Shown piece by piece: positions 35,523-46,585 of a stretch of DNA of 64,000 nt (positions are counted from its first letter, which is position 1; every line of letters starts with the position of its first letter). The position numbers and the translations under genes were made by a program. The notes under the pieces were generated by a model. The model saw nothing but the letters and a program-made list of their open reading frames with translations, made no database searches and was not told where the DNA came from. The stretch covers positions 496,001 to 560,000 of the forward strand of contig NZ_FNZZ01000001.1 of the NCBI RefSeq assembly GCF_900109565.1, in the 5' to 3' direction. The DNA is from Sphingomonas palmae. Lineage in GTDB: Bacteria > Pseudomonadota > Alphaproteobacteria > Sphingomonadales > Sphingomonadaceae.

Positions 35523-35564
35523 AGCCGCGCGGGCGGCGAAAGCCTGCGCGATGTTTCCGTGCCT

Positions 35565-36221
35565 ATGCCCAGAGCCGCTGACGTGAGCGACGCTGAACGC
35601 CTGCTCGTCATCGATACCGCGACCGCGGCCTGCTCGGTCGCGCTGTTCGAGAGCGAGACCTTGCTGGCGCGGCGCCATGACGTGGTAGGGCGCGGCCATG
35701 CCGAGCGATTGCTGCCGATGATCGCCGATCTGCCCGACGGCGGGCGTGCGCAGCACATCCTGGTCGATGTCGGGCCGGGCAGCTTCACCGGGATCCGCGT
35801 CGGCATCGCCGCGGCGCGCGCGCTGGCGCTCGGCTGGGGTGCCGAGGCGCGCGGCTACAGCGCGCTCGCGCTGATCGCCGCCGCGGCGCTGGCGAAGGGC
35901 GACGACGACGCGCTTGCCGTCGTGACCGAAGGCGGGCACGGTGAGGTCTTCATGCAGGCGTTCGCCGCTCCCTTCCACGCGCTAGACGAGGTGCAGTCAC
36001 TGCGCCCGGAGGCGGCGCTCGCCGCGCTGAACGGGCGCCGCGCGATCGGCAGCGGCACGCGCTGGCTCGCCGACCTAAACCCTGACTTCGAGATTGCGGA
36101 GGCATGGCCCGATGCCGCCGACGCGCTTCTCCTGCCATCCGATATGCGCGCGCTTCCGCCTGCGCCGCTCTACGGCCGTGCGCCCGATGCGAAACTGCCG
36201 ACATCCAAGGCGCCGCGGTGA
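35565..36221 (+). CDS. tsaB: tRNA t6A37 synthesis protein TsaB
   Basis: Non-catalytic partner of TsaD in making N6-threonylcarbamoyladenosine on tRNA. 218 residues from ATG 35565; GTG 35559 and GTG 35583 are alternative starts, and none has a good ribosome site. The ASKHA N-terminus LLVIDTATAACSVALF and VDVGPGSFTGIRVGIAAARALALG are diagnostic. The stop overlaps the rimI start by 4 bases (GTGA), a common tsaB-rimI pairing. Confidence 0.93.
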   Translation: MPRAADVSDAERLLVIDTATAACSVALFESETLLARRHDVVGRGHAERLLPMIADLPDGGRAQHILVDVGPGSFTGIRVGIAAARALALGWGAEARGYSALALIAAAALAKGDDDALAVVTEGGHGEVFMQAFAAPFHALDEVQSLRPEAALAALNGRRAIGSGTRWLADLNPDFEIAEAWPDAADALLLPSDMRALPPAPLYGRAPDAKLPTSKAPR

Positions 36222-36691
36222 GCACGCAGCTTCACCAGGTCGAACTCGCCAGCGGCCGTGTCAGCGACGCCGACGCGGTCGACCGCGTGATGCAGGCGGC
36301 CTTCGATCCGCGCTACGGCGAGGCGTGGACGCGGGCACAATGCGTCGGCATCCTTACCATGCCCGGCGTCTGGCTCACACTGGCCAGGATGGATGGCGAG
36401 GTGGTCGGTTTCGCGCTGGTCCGCGCGATCATGGACGAGGCCGAACTGTTGCTGATCGCGGTTGCCTCCTCTGCGCGCCGTCGCGGGGTCGCTGGCGCGC
36501 TGATGCGGTCGATGCTGGCGGAATGTCGCGGGCGCGGCGTCAAGCGCGTCCATCTCGAGGTGCGTGCCAACAACGCCGCTACCGCGCTCTACGCCGCGCA
36601 GGGCTTCACCAAGGCGGGTGAGCGCCGCGATTACTATCGTGCGAAATCGGGTGAGACGTTCGACGCGCACACCTACGCGCGCGACCTGTAG
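36218..36691 (+). CDS. rimI: Ribosomal-protein-alanine N-acetyltransferase RimI
   Basis: GNAT acetyltransferase, 157 residues from the GTG at 36218. Acetyl-CoA motif A is VASSARRRGVAGALMRSML (about 87-105), followed by VHLEVRANNAATALYAAQGF typical of RimI. Translationally coupled to tsaB. The longer ORF beginning at 36104 lies within tsaB and is not used. Confidence 0.9.
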   Translation: MSTQLHQVELASGRVSDADAVDRVMQAAFDPRYGEAWTRAQCVGILTMPGVWLTLARMDGEVVGFALVRAIMDEAELLLIAVASSARRRGVAGALMRSMLAECRGRGVKRVHLEVRANNAATALYAAQGFTKAGERRDYYRAKSGETFDAHTYARDL

Positions 36692-36697
36692 CCGTTT

Positions 36698-36723
36698 TTG
36701 CGAGTCGCTAGCGCTTTTCGCAA
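36698..36723. promoter_or_regulatory. Inverted repeat upstream of fur
   Basis: TTGCGA/TCGCAA arms separated by 14 bases in the 59-base rimI-fur gap. The arms share TTGCGA with the SUF-promoter palindrome. Possible autoregulation; weak evidence. Confidence 0.25.
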
Positions 36724-36750
36724 CAAGCCTTAGCCTTTAAGAGCGGCAGC

Positions 36751-37173
36751 ATGCCTCGCAATATCGATCTCGAAGCCCTCTGCCACCAGAAGGGCCTGCG
36801 CATCACCGAGCAGCGCCGCGTCATCGCTCGCGTCCTGTCCGAAGCCGACGACCACCCCGACGTCGAAAAGGTGTACGAGCGCGCGTCCAAGATCGATTCG
36901 GGTATCTCGATCGCCACCGTCTATCGCACCGTCCGCCTGTTCGAGGAAGCCGGCATCCTCGACCGTCATGATTTCGGCGACGGCCGTGCGCGCTACGAAC
37001 CCAGCCCGGAAGCGCATCACGATCACCTGATCGACGTCGAGACGGGCAAGGTGATCGAGTTCGTCGATCCCGAGCTGGAGCAGTTGCAGAAAGCAATCGC
37101 GGAGAAGCTGGGCTTCCGCCTGGTCGATCATCGGATGGAATTGTACGGCGTCAGCCTCAGCCGCAAGGACTAG
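36751..37173 (+). CDS. fur: Fur-family transcriptional regulator (Fur/Mur type)
   Basis: Metal-responsive repressor of 140 residues. The winged helix contains GLRITEQRRVIARVL and SIATVYRTVRLFEEAGI (recognition helix near 52-68). The dimer/metal part has AHHDHLIDVETGKVIEF. The structural zinc CxxC found in enterobacterial Fur (HHDHLICLDCGK) is replaced by DVET, as in alphaproteobacterial Fur/Mur proteins, and the protein has one cysteine in all. Whether it senses iron or manganese cannot be told. A TTGCGA...TCGCAA repeat (36698-36723) in its upstream gap could be an autoregulatory site. Confidence 0.92.
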   Translation: MPRNIDLEALCHQKGLRITEQRRVIARVLSEADDHPDVEKVYERASKIDSGISIATVYRTVRLFEEAGILDRHDFGDGRARYEPSPEAHHDHLIDVETGKVIEFVDPELEQLQKAIAEKLGFRLVDHRMELYGVSLSRKD

Positions 37174-37182
37174 GCCGAGCCT

Positions 37183-37899
37183 GTGACCGGCGCGTTGCGC
37201 ATGGGCGCGCGGCTGGCGATGCTGGTCGTTACGCTGCTGCTCGCATTGGCGTTGCACGGATTGTGGCGATTGGTCCGCGCGCCCTCGCCGTGGCCGCGGC
37301 TGTTCCTCGGCAGCGTCGCGCGGATCGTCGGCGCGCGCGTGCGCGTGATCGGGCGCCCGCTGCGACGCGATGTCGTACTGCTCGCCAACCATCTCAGCTG
37401 GATCGACATTCCGCTGCTCGCGGGCGCGAACGGCACTGCCTTTGTCGCCAAGTCGGAGCTTCGCGATGTGCCGCTGATCGGCTGGCTGTGCACGCTCAAC
37501 CGCACGATCTTCGTGGCGCGCGGCGACCGCATGAACGTGGCGGCGCAGGTCGCCTCGTTGCGCGAGGCGCTCGCACAAGCGTGGTCGGTCGCGATCTTTC
37601 CCGAAGGCACGACCGGCGACGGTACGACGCTTCTTCCCTTCAAGGCGGCGCTGCTCGGCGCGCTCGACCCCGCGCCCGCGGGACTGATGATCCAGCCGGT
37701 CGGCATCGACTACGGCACGGCGACGCCTGAGCTCGCCTGGGTGGGCGACGAGCCCGGCGTGGATCACGCGCGCCGCGTGCTGGCGCGCCCCGGTCACTTC
37801 ACCGCGACGCTCCACTTCCTTGAACCCTTCGCTCCAAACGGCAATCGCAAGGCGATCGCGGCCGAGGCACGCGCGCGGATCGCCGCAGCCGCCCGGTAG
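37183..37899 (+). CDS. plsC: 1-acyl-sn-glycerol-3-phosphate acyltransferase
   Basis: Second acylation of phosphatidic acid synthesis at the inner membrane. 238 residues from GTG, with an N-terminal membrane helix (LAMLVVTLLLALALHGLW). Acyltransferase motif I is NHLSWID (about 66-72) and motif III is FPEGTTGDG (about 138-146). Nine bases downstream of fur and probably co-transcribed. Confidence 0.92.
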   Translation: MTGALRMGARLAMLVVTLLLALALHGLWRLVRAPSPWPRLFLGSVARIVGARVRVIGRPLRRDVVLLANHLSWIDIPLLAGANGTAFVAKSELRDVPLIGWLCTLNRTIFVARGDRMNVAAQVASLREALAQAWSVAIFPEGTTGDGTTLLPFKAALLGALDPAPAGLMIQPVGIDYGTATPELAWVGDEPGVDHARRVLARPGHFTATLHFLEPFAPNGNRKAIAAEARARIAAAAR

Positions 37900-37901
37900 C
37901 A

Positions 37902-37933
37902 GGGCAAGTGTAGCGATTACCGGCACTTTGCCC
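37902..37933 (+). other. Hairpin abutting the miaB start
   Basis: GGGCAAGTG pairs with CACTTTGCCC (one bulged base), ending one base before the ATG at 37935. It could be a weak plsC terminator or hide the first miaB start. Confidence 0.35.
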
Positions 37934-37934
37934 T

Positions 37935-39269
37935 ATGGGCGCACGCATGAAGTCGCCCCCGAAAACCTTTCACGTCAAGTCGTTCGGCTGCCAGATGAAC
38001 GTTTACGACGGCGAGCGTATGGCCGAACTGATGGCGGCCGATGGCATGACCGCAACCGACGACCCGAACGCCGCCGACCTCGTCGTGCTCAACACCTGCC
38101 ACATTCGCGAGAAGGCAACCGAGAAGGTCTATTCGGACATCGGCCGCATCAGGAAGCACGCCGGCAAGGACGGGCGCGCGCCGATGATCGCCGTCGCGGG
38201 CTGCGTCGCACAGGCCGAGGGGGCGGAGATCGTGCGCCGCGCCAAGGTCGACGTGGTGGTCGGACCGCAGGCGTACCACAATCTGCCGCGCCTCGTCGCC
38301 GATGCCGCCTCCGGCACCGCCACGCTCGACACCGACATGCCGCTCGCCTCCAAGTTTGGCGCGCTGCCCGCCCGGCGAAAAGTCGGTCCAAGCGCGTTCC
38401 TGACCGTGCAGGAAGGGTGCGACAAGTTCTGCACCTATTGCGTCGTGCCGTACACCCGCGGCGCGGAGGTCAGCCGCTCGTTCGCACAGGTGCTCGATGA
38501 GGCAAGGGCGCTGGTCGACGCGGGCGCGCGCGAGATCACGCTTCTGGGACAGAACGTCAATGCGTGGGAAGATGCCGACGGCCGCGGCCTGCACGACCTG
38601 ATCCGCGCGATGGACCGCATCCCCGGTCTGTCGCGGATCCGCTACACCACCAGCCATCCCAACGACATGCGGCAGGGCCTGATCGACGCGCACCGCGACG
38701 TGGAAAGCCTGATGCCGTTCCTTCACCTGCCGGTGCAGGCGGGCGCCGACCGCGTGCTCAAGGCAATGAACCGCAGCCATACGCGCGACAGCTACCTGCG
38801 ACTGCTCGACCGCATCCGCGCGGCGCGTCCCGACATCGCGCTATCCGGCGACTTCATCGTCGGCTTTCCGGGCGAAAGCGAGGCGGAGTTCGCCGAGACG
38901 CTGAGCCTGGTGGACGCGGTCGGTTACGCGCAGGCGTTCTCGTTCAAGTACAGCTCACGCCCCGGTACCCCCGCCGCCGACATGGATGGACAGGTCGCGG
39001 CGGAGGTGATGGACGATCGCCTGCAACGACTACAGGCCGCGCTCAACCGCGATCAGGCAGCCTTCAACGCGCAGGCGGTCGGACGCACGTGCCGTGTGCT
39101 GGTGGAGCGGCGCGGCAAGCTGCCCGGCCAGTGGCTCGGTAAGTCGCCGTGGCTGCAATCGGTCCACCTGCTCGGCGATTACGCCATCGGCGACCTGATC
39201 GACGTCGTGCTGACGCAGGCTGGACCGAACTCGTTGACGGGCGAGGCTCGTGTGGCAGTCGCAGCCTAA
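37935..39269 (+). CDS. miaB: tRNA-2-methylthio-N6-dimethylallyladenosine synthase MiaB
   Basis: Radical-SAM methylthiotransferase acting on A37 of tRNAs reading UNN codons. 444 residues; ATG 37947 ([10 protein letters not shown]) is an alternative start. The N-terminal UPF0004 domain supplies C in [19 protein letters not shown] and [10 protein letters not shown]; the radical SAM motif is [17 protein letters not shown] (CxxxCxxC); a TRAM domain closes the protein. Start of the miaB-phoH-ybeY-corC block. Confidence 0.96.
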   Translation: MGARMKSPPKTFHVKSFGCQMNVYDGERMAELMAADGMTATDDPNAADLVVLNTCHIREKATEKVYSDIGRIRKHAGKDGRAPMIAVAGCVAQAEGAEIVRRAKVDVVVGPQAYHNLPRLVADAASGTATLDTDMPLASKFGALPARRKVGPSAFLTVQEGCDKFCTYCVVPYTRGAEVSRSFAQVLDEARALVDAGAREITLLGQNVNAWEDADGRGLHDLIRAMDRIPGLSRIRYTTSHPNDMRQGLIDAHRDVESLMPFLHLPVQAGADRVLKAMNRSHTRDSYLRLLDRIRAARPDIALSGDFIVGFPGESEAEFAETLSLVDAVGYAQAFSFKYSSRPGTPAADMDGQVAAEVMDDRLQRLQAALNRDQAAFNAQAVGRTCRVLVERRGKLPGQWLGKSPWLQSVHLLGDYAIGDLIDVVLTQAGPNSLTGEARVAVAA

Positions 39270-39351
39270 GCGAATTCTCGTGCGGCGACGACAGGGCAGT
39301 TGCGCGCGCGCCCGCGAGTGCTCACCTTGTGCAGGTAAGTGAAAGGACCGC

Positions 39352-40353
39352 ATGAGTCGCAAGCCTGCTCCCGCCCAGATGGGTGAACGTGCCCGCGTCG
39401 AACTCCTGTTCGACAAGCCGCAACTGCTGGTACAGCTGTTCGGCCAATATGATCAGCATCTGGTCGCGCTGGAGAACCGGCTGGGTGTCTACATCACCGC
39501 ACGCGGCAATCGCGTCGGGCTGGAGGGCACCGCCGAGCAGGTCGCGCTCGCGCGTGACGTGCTGAACGACCTGTACCAGCGGATCCAGCGCGGCGAGGAG
39601 GTCGACACCGGCCTCGTCGACGCCTCGATCGCGATGGCGGCCGAACCGGTGCTGAGCGGCATCATCCGCGCCGATGCCGGGCAAGGCGCGCCGTCCGTCA
39701 TGATCCGTACGCGGAAGAAGACGATCGTCCCGCGCACACCGGCGCAGGCGCATTACATGCGCGAGCTGACCACGCACGACATGATCTTCGCGCTCGGGCC
39801 TGCGGGCACGGGCAAGACCTATATCGCGGTCGCGCAGGCGGTGGCGCAGCTCATCACCGGCAGCGTCCAACGGCTGATCCTGTCGCGCCCCGCGGTCGAA
39901 GCGGGCGAGAAGCTAGGCTTCCTGCCCGGCGACATGAAGGAGAAGGTCGATCCCTATCTCCGCCCCCTGTACGATGCGCTGCACGACTGCTTGCCCGCCG
40001 AGCAGGTCGAGCGGCGGATCGCGAGCGGAGAGATCGAGATCGCACCGATCGCGTTCATGCGCGGGCGCACGCTCGCCGACGCGTTCGTGATCCTCGACGA
40101 AGCGCAGAATACCACACCCGCACAGATGAAAATGTTCCTGACTCGCTTCGGGCAGAACAGCCGCATGGTGATCTGCGGCGATCCGAACCAGACCGACCTG
40201 CCCGGTGGCGTGCGCGCGAGCGGGCTCGCCGACGCGACGCAGCGGCTGGACGGGGTCGAAGGCATCTCGCTGTGCCGGTTCAGCGCCGCCGACGTGGTGC
40301 GCCACCCGATCGTCGGTCGAATCGTCGAGGCGTACGAAGGGGTCGAGGGATGA
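39352..40353 (+). CDS. ybeZ: PhoH-family ATPase (YbeZ)
   Basis: Partner of YbeY in rRNA maturation and quality control. 333 residues. The P-loop is LGPAGTGKTYIA (about 146-157), Walker B-like FVILDEAQNTTPAQMKMFLTR, and a KH-like N-terminal part. AAAGGA precedes the ATG. The stop overlaps the ybeY start by 4 bases. Confidence 0.94.
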   Translation: MSRKPAPAQMGERARVELLFDKPQLLVQLFGQYDQHLVALENRLGVYITARGNRVGLEGTAEQVALARDVLNDLYQRIQRGEEVDTGLVDASIAMAAEPVLSGIIRADAGQGAPSVMIRTRKKTIVPRTPAQAHYMRELTTHDMIFALGPAGTGKTYIAVAQAVAQLITGSVQRLILSRPAVEAGEKLGFLPGDMKEKVDPYLRPLYDALHDCLPAEQVERRIASGEIEIAPIAFMRGRTLADAFVILDEAQNTTPAQMKMFLTRFGQNSRMVICGDPNQTDLPGGVRASGLADATQRLDGVEGISLCRFSAADVVRHPIVGRIVEAYEGVEG

Positions 40354-40862
40354 TCCACGTCGAGCTGACCTGCGAGGAACCGTGGGACGATAGCGCCGAT
40401 TGGGAAAAGCTGACGCTCGCCGCCGCGCGCGCTGCCGTCTCGCGCACGCCGCACGGGGAATTGCTGACCACGCCCGCGCACGTCGAGGTGAGCGTTCGGT
40501 TGACGAGCGACGACGAGGTCCACGCGCTCAACCTTAAGTACCGCGGGAAGGACAAGTCGACCAACGTGCTATCGTTCCCGATGGTGCAGCCCGATCTGAT
40601 CGACACGGTGACGCAGAACAGCGACGACGGCGAGGTGCTGCTGGGCGACATCGTGCTCGCGCACGGCGTCTGTGTGGCCGAAGCCGCAGAACGCGGCATT
40701 ACGGTGGAGCAGCACCTGTCGCACCTGATGGTGCACGGCACGCTGCATCTGCTAGGCTACAATCACGGCACCGATGAAGAGGGGGACGCGATGGAGGAAA
40801 TCGAACGCGCGGCGCTCTCCGATCTCGGCATCGCCGATCCGTATCTGATCCGGGAGGAATGA
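40350..40862 (+). CDS. ybeY: Endoribonuclease YbeY
   Basis: Metal-dependent endonuclease for 16S rRNA 3' maturation. 170 residues from ATG 40350 (ATGA overlap with ybeZ). The zinc site is HGTLHLLGYNHGTDEEGD near 130: the three histidines are present, but the usual Asp before the last His is Asn here. KSTNVLSFP is the other family signature. Confidence 0.94.
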   Translation: MIHVELTCEEPWDDSADWEKLTLAAARAAVSRTPHGELLTTPAHVEVSVRLTSDDEVHALNLKYRGKDKSTNVLSFPMVQPDLIDTVTQNSDDGEVLLGDIVLAHGVCVAEAAERGITVEQHLSHLMVHGTLHLLGYNHGTDEEGDAMEEIERAALSDLGIADPYLIREE

Positions 40863-40872
40863 CGCAGCCATC

Positions 40873-41787
40873 ATGGCCGAGGACCGAAGTAGCGCCGCGC
40901 ACGGCGGCGACCCCAATGAACAGAATATCTGGAGCGGTCTGCGCAACCTGATCTTCGGCGAACAGCGCGAAGAAACGTTGCGCGATCAGCTCGAAGAGGT
41001 GATCGACCGGCACGAGGACGATCCCGGCCCCGACGCGAAGGGCGACCTGACCCCGCTCGAGCGGCAGATGGTGCGCAACCTGCTCCACTTCGGCGAGCGC
41101 GATGCCGGCGACGTCGGCGTGCCGCGCGCGGACATCGTCGCGGTGGAGGAACGCACCACCTTCGACCATCTGGTGCAGGTATTCGCTGAGGCCGGCGTCA
41201 GCCGCCTGCCCGTCTACCGCGAGAACCTCGATACGATCATCGGCATGGTTCACATCAAGGACGTGTTCAACATCCTGGCGCGCTCGGCCGACAAGCCCGC
41301 GGACATCGCCGCGCTGATCCGCCAGCCGCTGTACGTGCCGATGTCGCGCGGCGCGCTCGACCTGCTCGCCGACATGCGGCAGACGCGCGTTCATCTGGCG
41401 GTGGTGCTCGACGAATATTCGGGTACCGAAGGCCTCGTCACGATCGAGGATCTGATCGAGGAAATTGTCGGCGAGATCGAGGACGAGCATGACGAGGCGC
41501 CTGCCCCACTGCTCGTGCCGATCGACGGCGGCGCGTGGGACGCCGACGCGCGCGTCGAGCTGGAGGACGTGGCCGAGGCGATCGATCCGCGCCTCGCCGA
41601 GGTCGACAACGACGTCGACACGATCGGCGGGTTGACCGCGGTGCTCGCGGGGCATGTGCCCGTTGTGGGCGACTGCCTCGACCATCCGAGCGGTTGGAAG
41701 ATCGAGGTGATCGATGCCGACGAACGCCGGGTCAATCGCGTGCGGCTCCATCCGCCGGTCACGCCACCGGACAGCGATGACGACTGA
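40873..41787 (+). CDS. corC: CBS-domain CorC/HlyC-type protein (YbeX)
   Basis: 304 residues: charged N-terminus, two CBS domains (about 85-200, with [67 protein letters not shown]-type sequence, key DEYSGTEG) and a C-terminal CorC_HlyC domain. Implicated in magnesium/cobalt homeostasis and ribosome metabolism. No membrane segment. Ends the conserved block before the katG insertion. Confidence 0.92.
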   Translation: [304 protein letters not shown]

Positions 41788-41817
41788 TCGACTCACGTAT
41801 GATCGAGTGAGCCGATC
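41786..41817 (+). terminator. Hairpin after corC
   Basis: GATCG-A-CTCAC and GTGAG-C-CGATC (5+5 bp with one mismatch) overlapping the corC stop codon. No T-run follows; possible Rho-dependent end. The remaining gap up to katG (41818-41948) shows no clear OxyR site or promoter to me. Confidence 0.35.
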
Positions 41818-41903
41818 AATCCGGGCGTGATTTAGCGTTTCCCCGATCAATCGTCACACGCTAGACACGCACATCCATTATCCCGAGCCACGTTCCGCGA
41901 TGA

Positions 41904-44168
<2,265 letters not shown>

Positions 44169-44182
44169 CGTTACCCGTTGAC

Positions 44183-44204
44183 GCTGCCGGGTTCGCCCGG
44201 CAGC
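44183..44204 (+). terminator. UUCG hairpin after katG
   Basis: Perfect 9-bp stem GCTGCCGGG/CCCGGCAGC with a TTCG tetraloop, 15 bases after the katG stop. Very stable but no T-run. The rest of the 253-base gap to 44421 holds a second copy of a small-RNA-like motif (44270-44295) and no convincing gene. Confidence 0.5.
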
Positions 44205-44269
44205 GCAACGGACACAAGCTCGGTTGGGGGCGAGGTGCACAGGCGCCTCTCCCCCTGCCCGTCGGACCG

Positions 44270-44295
44270 GCGGAACAAGCCCTTCGGGTCGCACC
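44270..44295 (-). repeat. Second copy of a 26-nt motif shared with the 25.2-kb small RNA
   Basis: Matches 25197-25223 except for one missing A (AACAAGCCC here, AACAAAGCCC there). It includes the CCC-GAA-GGG hairpin and one side of the outer stem, but lacks the rest of the fold and the terminator. Confidence 0.6.
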
Positions 44296-44421
44296 GGGGA
44301 CGCTGAACCGTCGGGGGCCGCCGGCATGCCCCCCATGTCGGCGGTCCACTCTTTTGCGCCGCGGTGATCGCACGGCGTACAACCGCGTGCATCCGACGAA
44401 GATCGCGCTTACATAGCGATC

Positions 44422-45768
44422 ATGCTCAAGCACGTGCTCGCCGTTTTCGGCCTGATCGCCCTCGTCGCCGTTGGCATCCTGGTTTACCTCGCCTGGCCTG
44501 ACAAGGCGCGGCTCGACGTCAACGCGGTCGCGGGTGGACGCCCCGACATCACCGCCCCGCGCGAGCAGGTGATCCCGACCGTCGGCACCGCCGACCCGAT
44601 CGGATGGAAGAACGGCGAGCGGCCGACCGTCGCCGCCGGGCTGACGGTACAGCCGTTCGCGACCGGCCTCTCGCATCCCCGCTGGCTCTACCGCCTGCCG
44701 AACGGCGACGTGCTAGTGGCCGAGACTAACTCGCCCCCGCGCGAGGGCGGCGGCATTCAGGGCTGGGTGATGAAGCACCTGCTGGGCAAGGTCGGCGCGG
44801 GCGTCCCCTCGGCCAATCGCATCACGTTGCTGCGCGACGCGAACGGCGACGGCGTGGCCGAGATGAAGACGGTGTTCATGACCGGGCTCAACTCGCCCTC
44901 GGGCATGACGTTGTTCGATCGTCAGCTCTACGTCGCCAACACCGACTCGCTGGTGCGCGTGCCCTATACGAGCGGACAGACGAAGATCACCGCCAAGCCC
45001 GAGCTCGTCGTCCGTTATCCCGGCGGCGGCAATCACTGGGCGCGCAACGTCATCCAGTCGGAGGATGGCCGCACGCTCTATCTGTCGGTCGGATCGTCGT
45101 CGAACATCGCCGAGAACGGCATCGACAAGGAAAGAAACCGCGCCGTCATCCTGCAGGTCTATCCCAAGGAAAAGACGTTCCGCATCTACGCCGCGGGCCT
45201 GCGCAACGCGAACGGTATGGCGCTCAACCCCGACACGCGGGCCTTGTGGACCGTCGTCAACGAGCGCGACATGCTCGGCTCCGATCTCGCGCCCGATTAC
45301 CTGACCGCGGTCGAGTTCGGCGATCACTTCGGCTGGCCGTGGTATTATTGGGGTGGCTATCCCGACACGCGCGTCGAGCCGAAGAACCAGGAATTGCAGC
45401 AATATTCCAAGCGCCCTGACTACGCGCTCGGGCCGCACGTCGCGGCGCTGGGGCTGTCGTTCGCGAACGAGCTGCGATTGGGTGATCGCTTCGCGCGCGG
45501 CGCCTTCGTCGGCGAGCACGGATCGTGGAACCGCAAGCCGCTGTCGGGCTACAAGGTCGTGTTCGTGCCCTTCACGCCGCAGGGCTGGCCGGCGAAGGGC
45601 GCCAAGCCGATCGACGTCGTCACCGGCTTCGTCAACGCCGACGGTGAGGCGCATGGTCGCCCGGTCGACGTCAAGGCGGACGCGCACGGCGGGCTGCTGA
45701 TCGCGGACGATGTCGGCAACACGATCTGGCGCGTCAGCGCGCCGCAGCCGATCGCCGCGGCGCGCTAA
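44422..45768 (+). CDS. Sorbosone dehydrogenase-like PQQ-type beta-propeller protein
   Basis: 448 residues with an N-terminal membrane anchor or uncleaved signal (LAVFGLIALVAVGILVYLAW). The soluble domain is a six-bladed propeller of the soluble aldose/sorbosone dehydrogenase family: LSHPRWLYRLPNGDVLVAE, NGDGVAE, GLRNANGMALNPDTRALW, VGEHGSWNRKPLSGYKV. Such proteins use PQQ to oxidise sugars or aldehydes in the periplasm, but many family members are untested. No PQQ synthesis gene is in the window. Confidence 0.82.
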   Translation: MLKHVLAVFGLIALVAVGILVYLAWPDKARLDVNAVAGGRPDITAPREQVIPTVGTADPIGWKNGERPTVAAGLTVQPFATGLSHPRWLYRLPNGDVLVAETNSPPREGGGIQGWVMKHLLGKVGAGVPSANRITLLRDANGDGVAEMKTVFMTGLNSPSGMTLFDRQLYVANTDSLVRVPYTSGQTKITAKPELVVRYPGGGNHWARNVIQSEDGRTLYLSVGSSSNIAENGIDKERNRAVILQVYPKEKTFRIYAAGLRNANGMALNPDTRALWTVVNERDMLGSDLAPDYLTAVEFGDHFGWPWYYWGGYPDTRVEPKNQELQQYSKRPDYALGPHVAALGLSFANELRLGDRFARGAFVGEHGSWNRKPLSGYKVVFVPFTPQGWPAKGAKPIDVVTGFVNADGEAHGRPVDVKADAHGGLLIADDVGNTIWRVSAPQPIAAAR

Positions 45769-45776
45769 TCGCTTCG

Positions 45777-46022
45777 GTGAAGCAACGTTCTCCGCTTCAT
45801 CTGTTGCGCTCGGTACTGGGAGCGCTGATCTTCATCGGCGCGACCGTGACCTTGGCCAAGGTCGCGCAATATGCGGCGGTCGATCAACTAGGCGGAGCGC
45901 TTGGCTTCACCTTGGCCTCTTTGATCGGGGCCGCGCCGGTGGTCGTCGCAGCGGCGATCGTCCGCCGGTGGGCGCAGCGCAGCGGGCTGATCGATAAGAC
46001 TGGCGGTCAGCCGAGCAGATAG
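45777..46022 (+). CDS. Small two-helix membrane protein
   Basis: 81 residues from GTG, 8 bases after the sorbosone dehydrogenase-like gene. Two hydrophobic helices (LGALIFIGATVTLAKVA and LGFTLASLIGAAPVVVAAAIV) then a basic tail. Resembles no family I can name with confidence. Its end overlaps the end of the opposite-strand gene by 16 bases. Confidence 0.55.
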   Translation: MKQRSPLHLLRSVLGALIFIGATVTLAKVAQYAAVDQLGGALGFTLASLIGAAPVVVAAAIVRRWAQRSGLIDKTGGQPSR

Positions 46023-46207
46023 TCATCCAGTACGATGGCGAGCTCGTGGCACGACAGGCAGCTGGGATGCTCGCAGCGTGAGATCGTCTGCCTGATGGTC
46101 CTGAGCACGTCGCGGTGCAGTGTCACAAGCGTCGGTTCATCCCCGCCACTCGCCACGGGCAAGTCTACCATCGGCGCGTCGAGCACCGGGATCGTCGTCA
46201 TACGCAT
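46007..46207 (-). CDS. Hypothetical 66-residue Cys-containing protein
   Basis: Starts at ATG 46207, ten bases after GGAGG, a good ribosome site. Begins MRMTTIPVLDAPMVDLPV. The C-terminal half carries CEHPSCLSC (cysteines at about 45, 50 and 53) then HELAIVLDDYLLG. The spacing could hold a metal, but no family is recognised. It follows the PHA-granule gene on the same strand. Confidence 0.5.
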   Translation of the reverse strand: MRMTTIPVLDAPMVDLPVASGGDEPTLVTLHRDVLRTIRQTISRCEHPSCLSCHELAIVLDDYLLG

Positions 46208-46282
46208 ACAGGAAGTTCCTCCACTTCGACAGCGAGCGATCACCCCTGCGGTTGCATGTACCTCCAATGCGGAGGTAATTTC

Positions 46283-46585
46283 TTACTCGAGCAGCTTTGG
46301 CCCCTCCTTCTGCAACTTGGCGCGGAGCTGATCGCCGAACATCGCGAGAAAGCCGGGCAGCTCGAACGAGGCGTGCACGTTGCTGTCGCCGACATCGAGC
46401 CGTACCGCGACACGCTGTCCCATCCCCTCCGCCACGAAATTGAGCGTATCGCCGCTCCAGTGGTGTTCGGCGACGTGCCCGCCCGGAATGAAGCCGGCGA
46501 GCTTGCCGAAGCCACCCTCAATCCGCTGCTTGGCGGCCGCCTTGCCGAGGCGATGCGGCAGGTCGACTTCGATCGGCTGGGTCAT
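46283..46585 (-). CDS. Polyhydroxyalkanoic acid system family protein
   Basis: 100 residues matching the PHA granule-region family (PF09650): [18 protein letters not shown] at the start and [31 protein letters not shown]-type end (key [13 protein letters not shown]). Its function is unproven; the family is found with PHA genes in some species, none of which are here. GAGGAGG precedes the ATG, and it overlaps the VOC gene by 4 bases. Confidence 0.85.
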   Translation of the reverse strand: MTQPIEVDLPHRLGKAAAKQRIEGGFGKLAGFIPGGHVAEHHWSGDTLNFVAEGMGQRVAVRLDVGDSNVHASFELPGFLAMFGDQLRAKLQKEGPKLLE

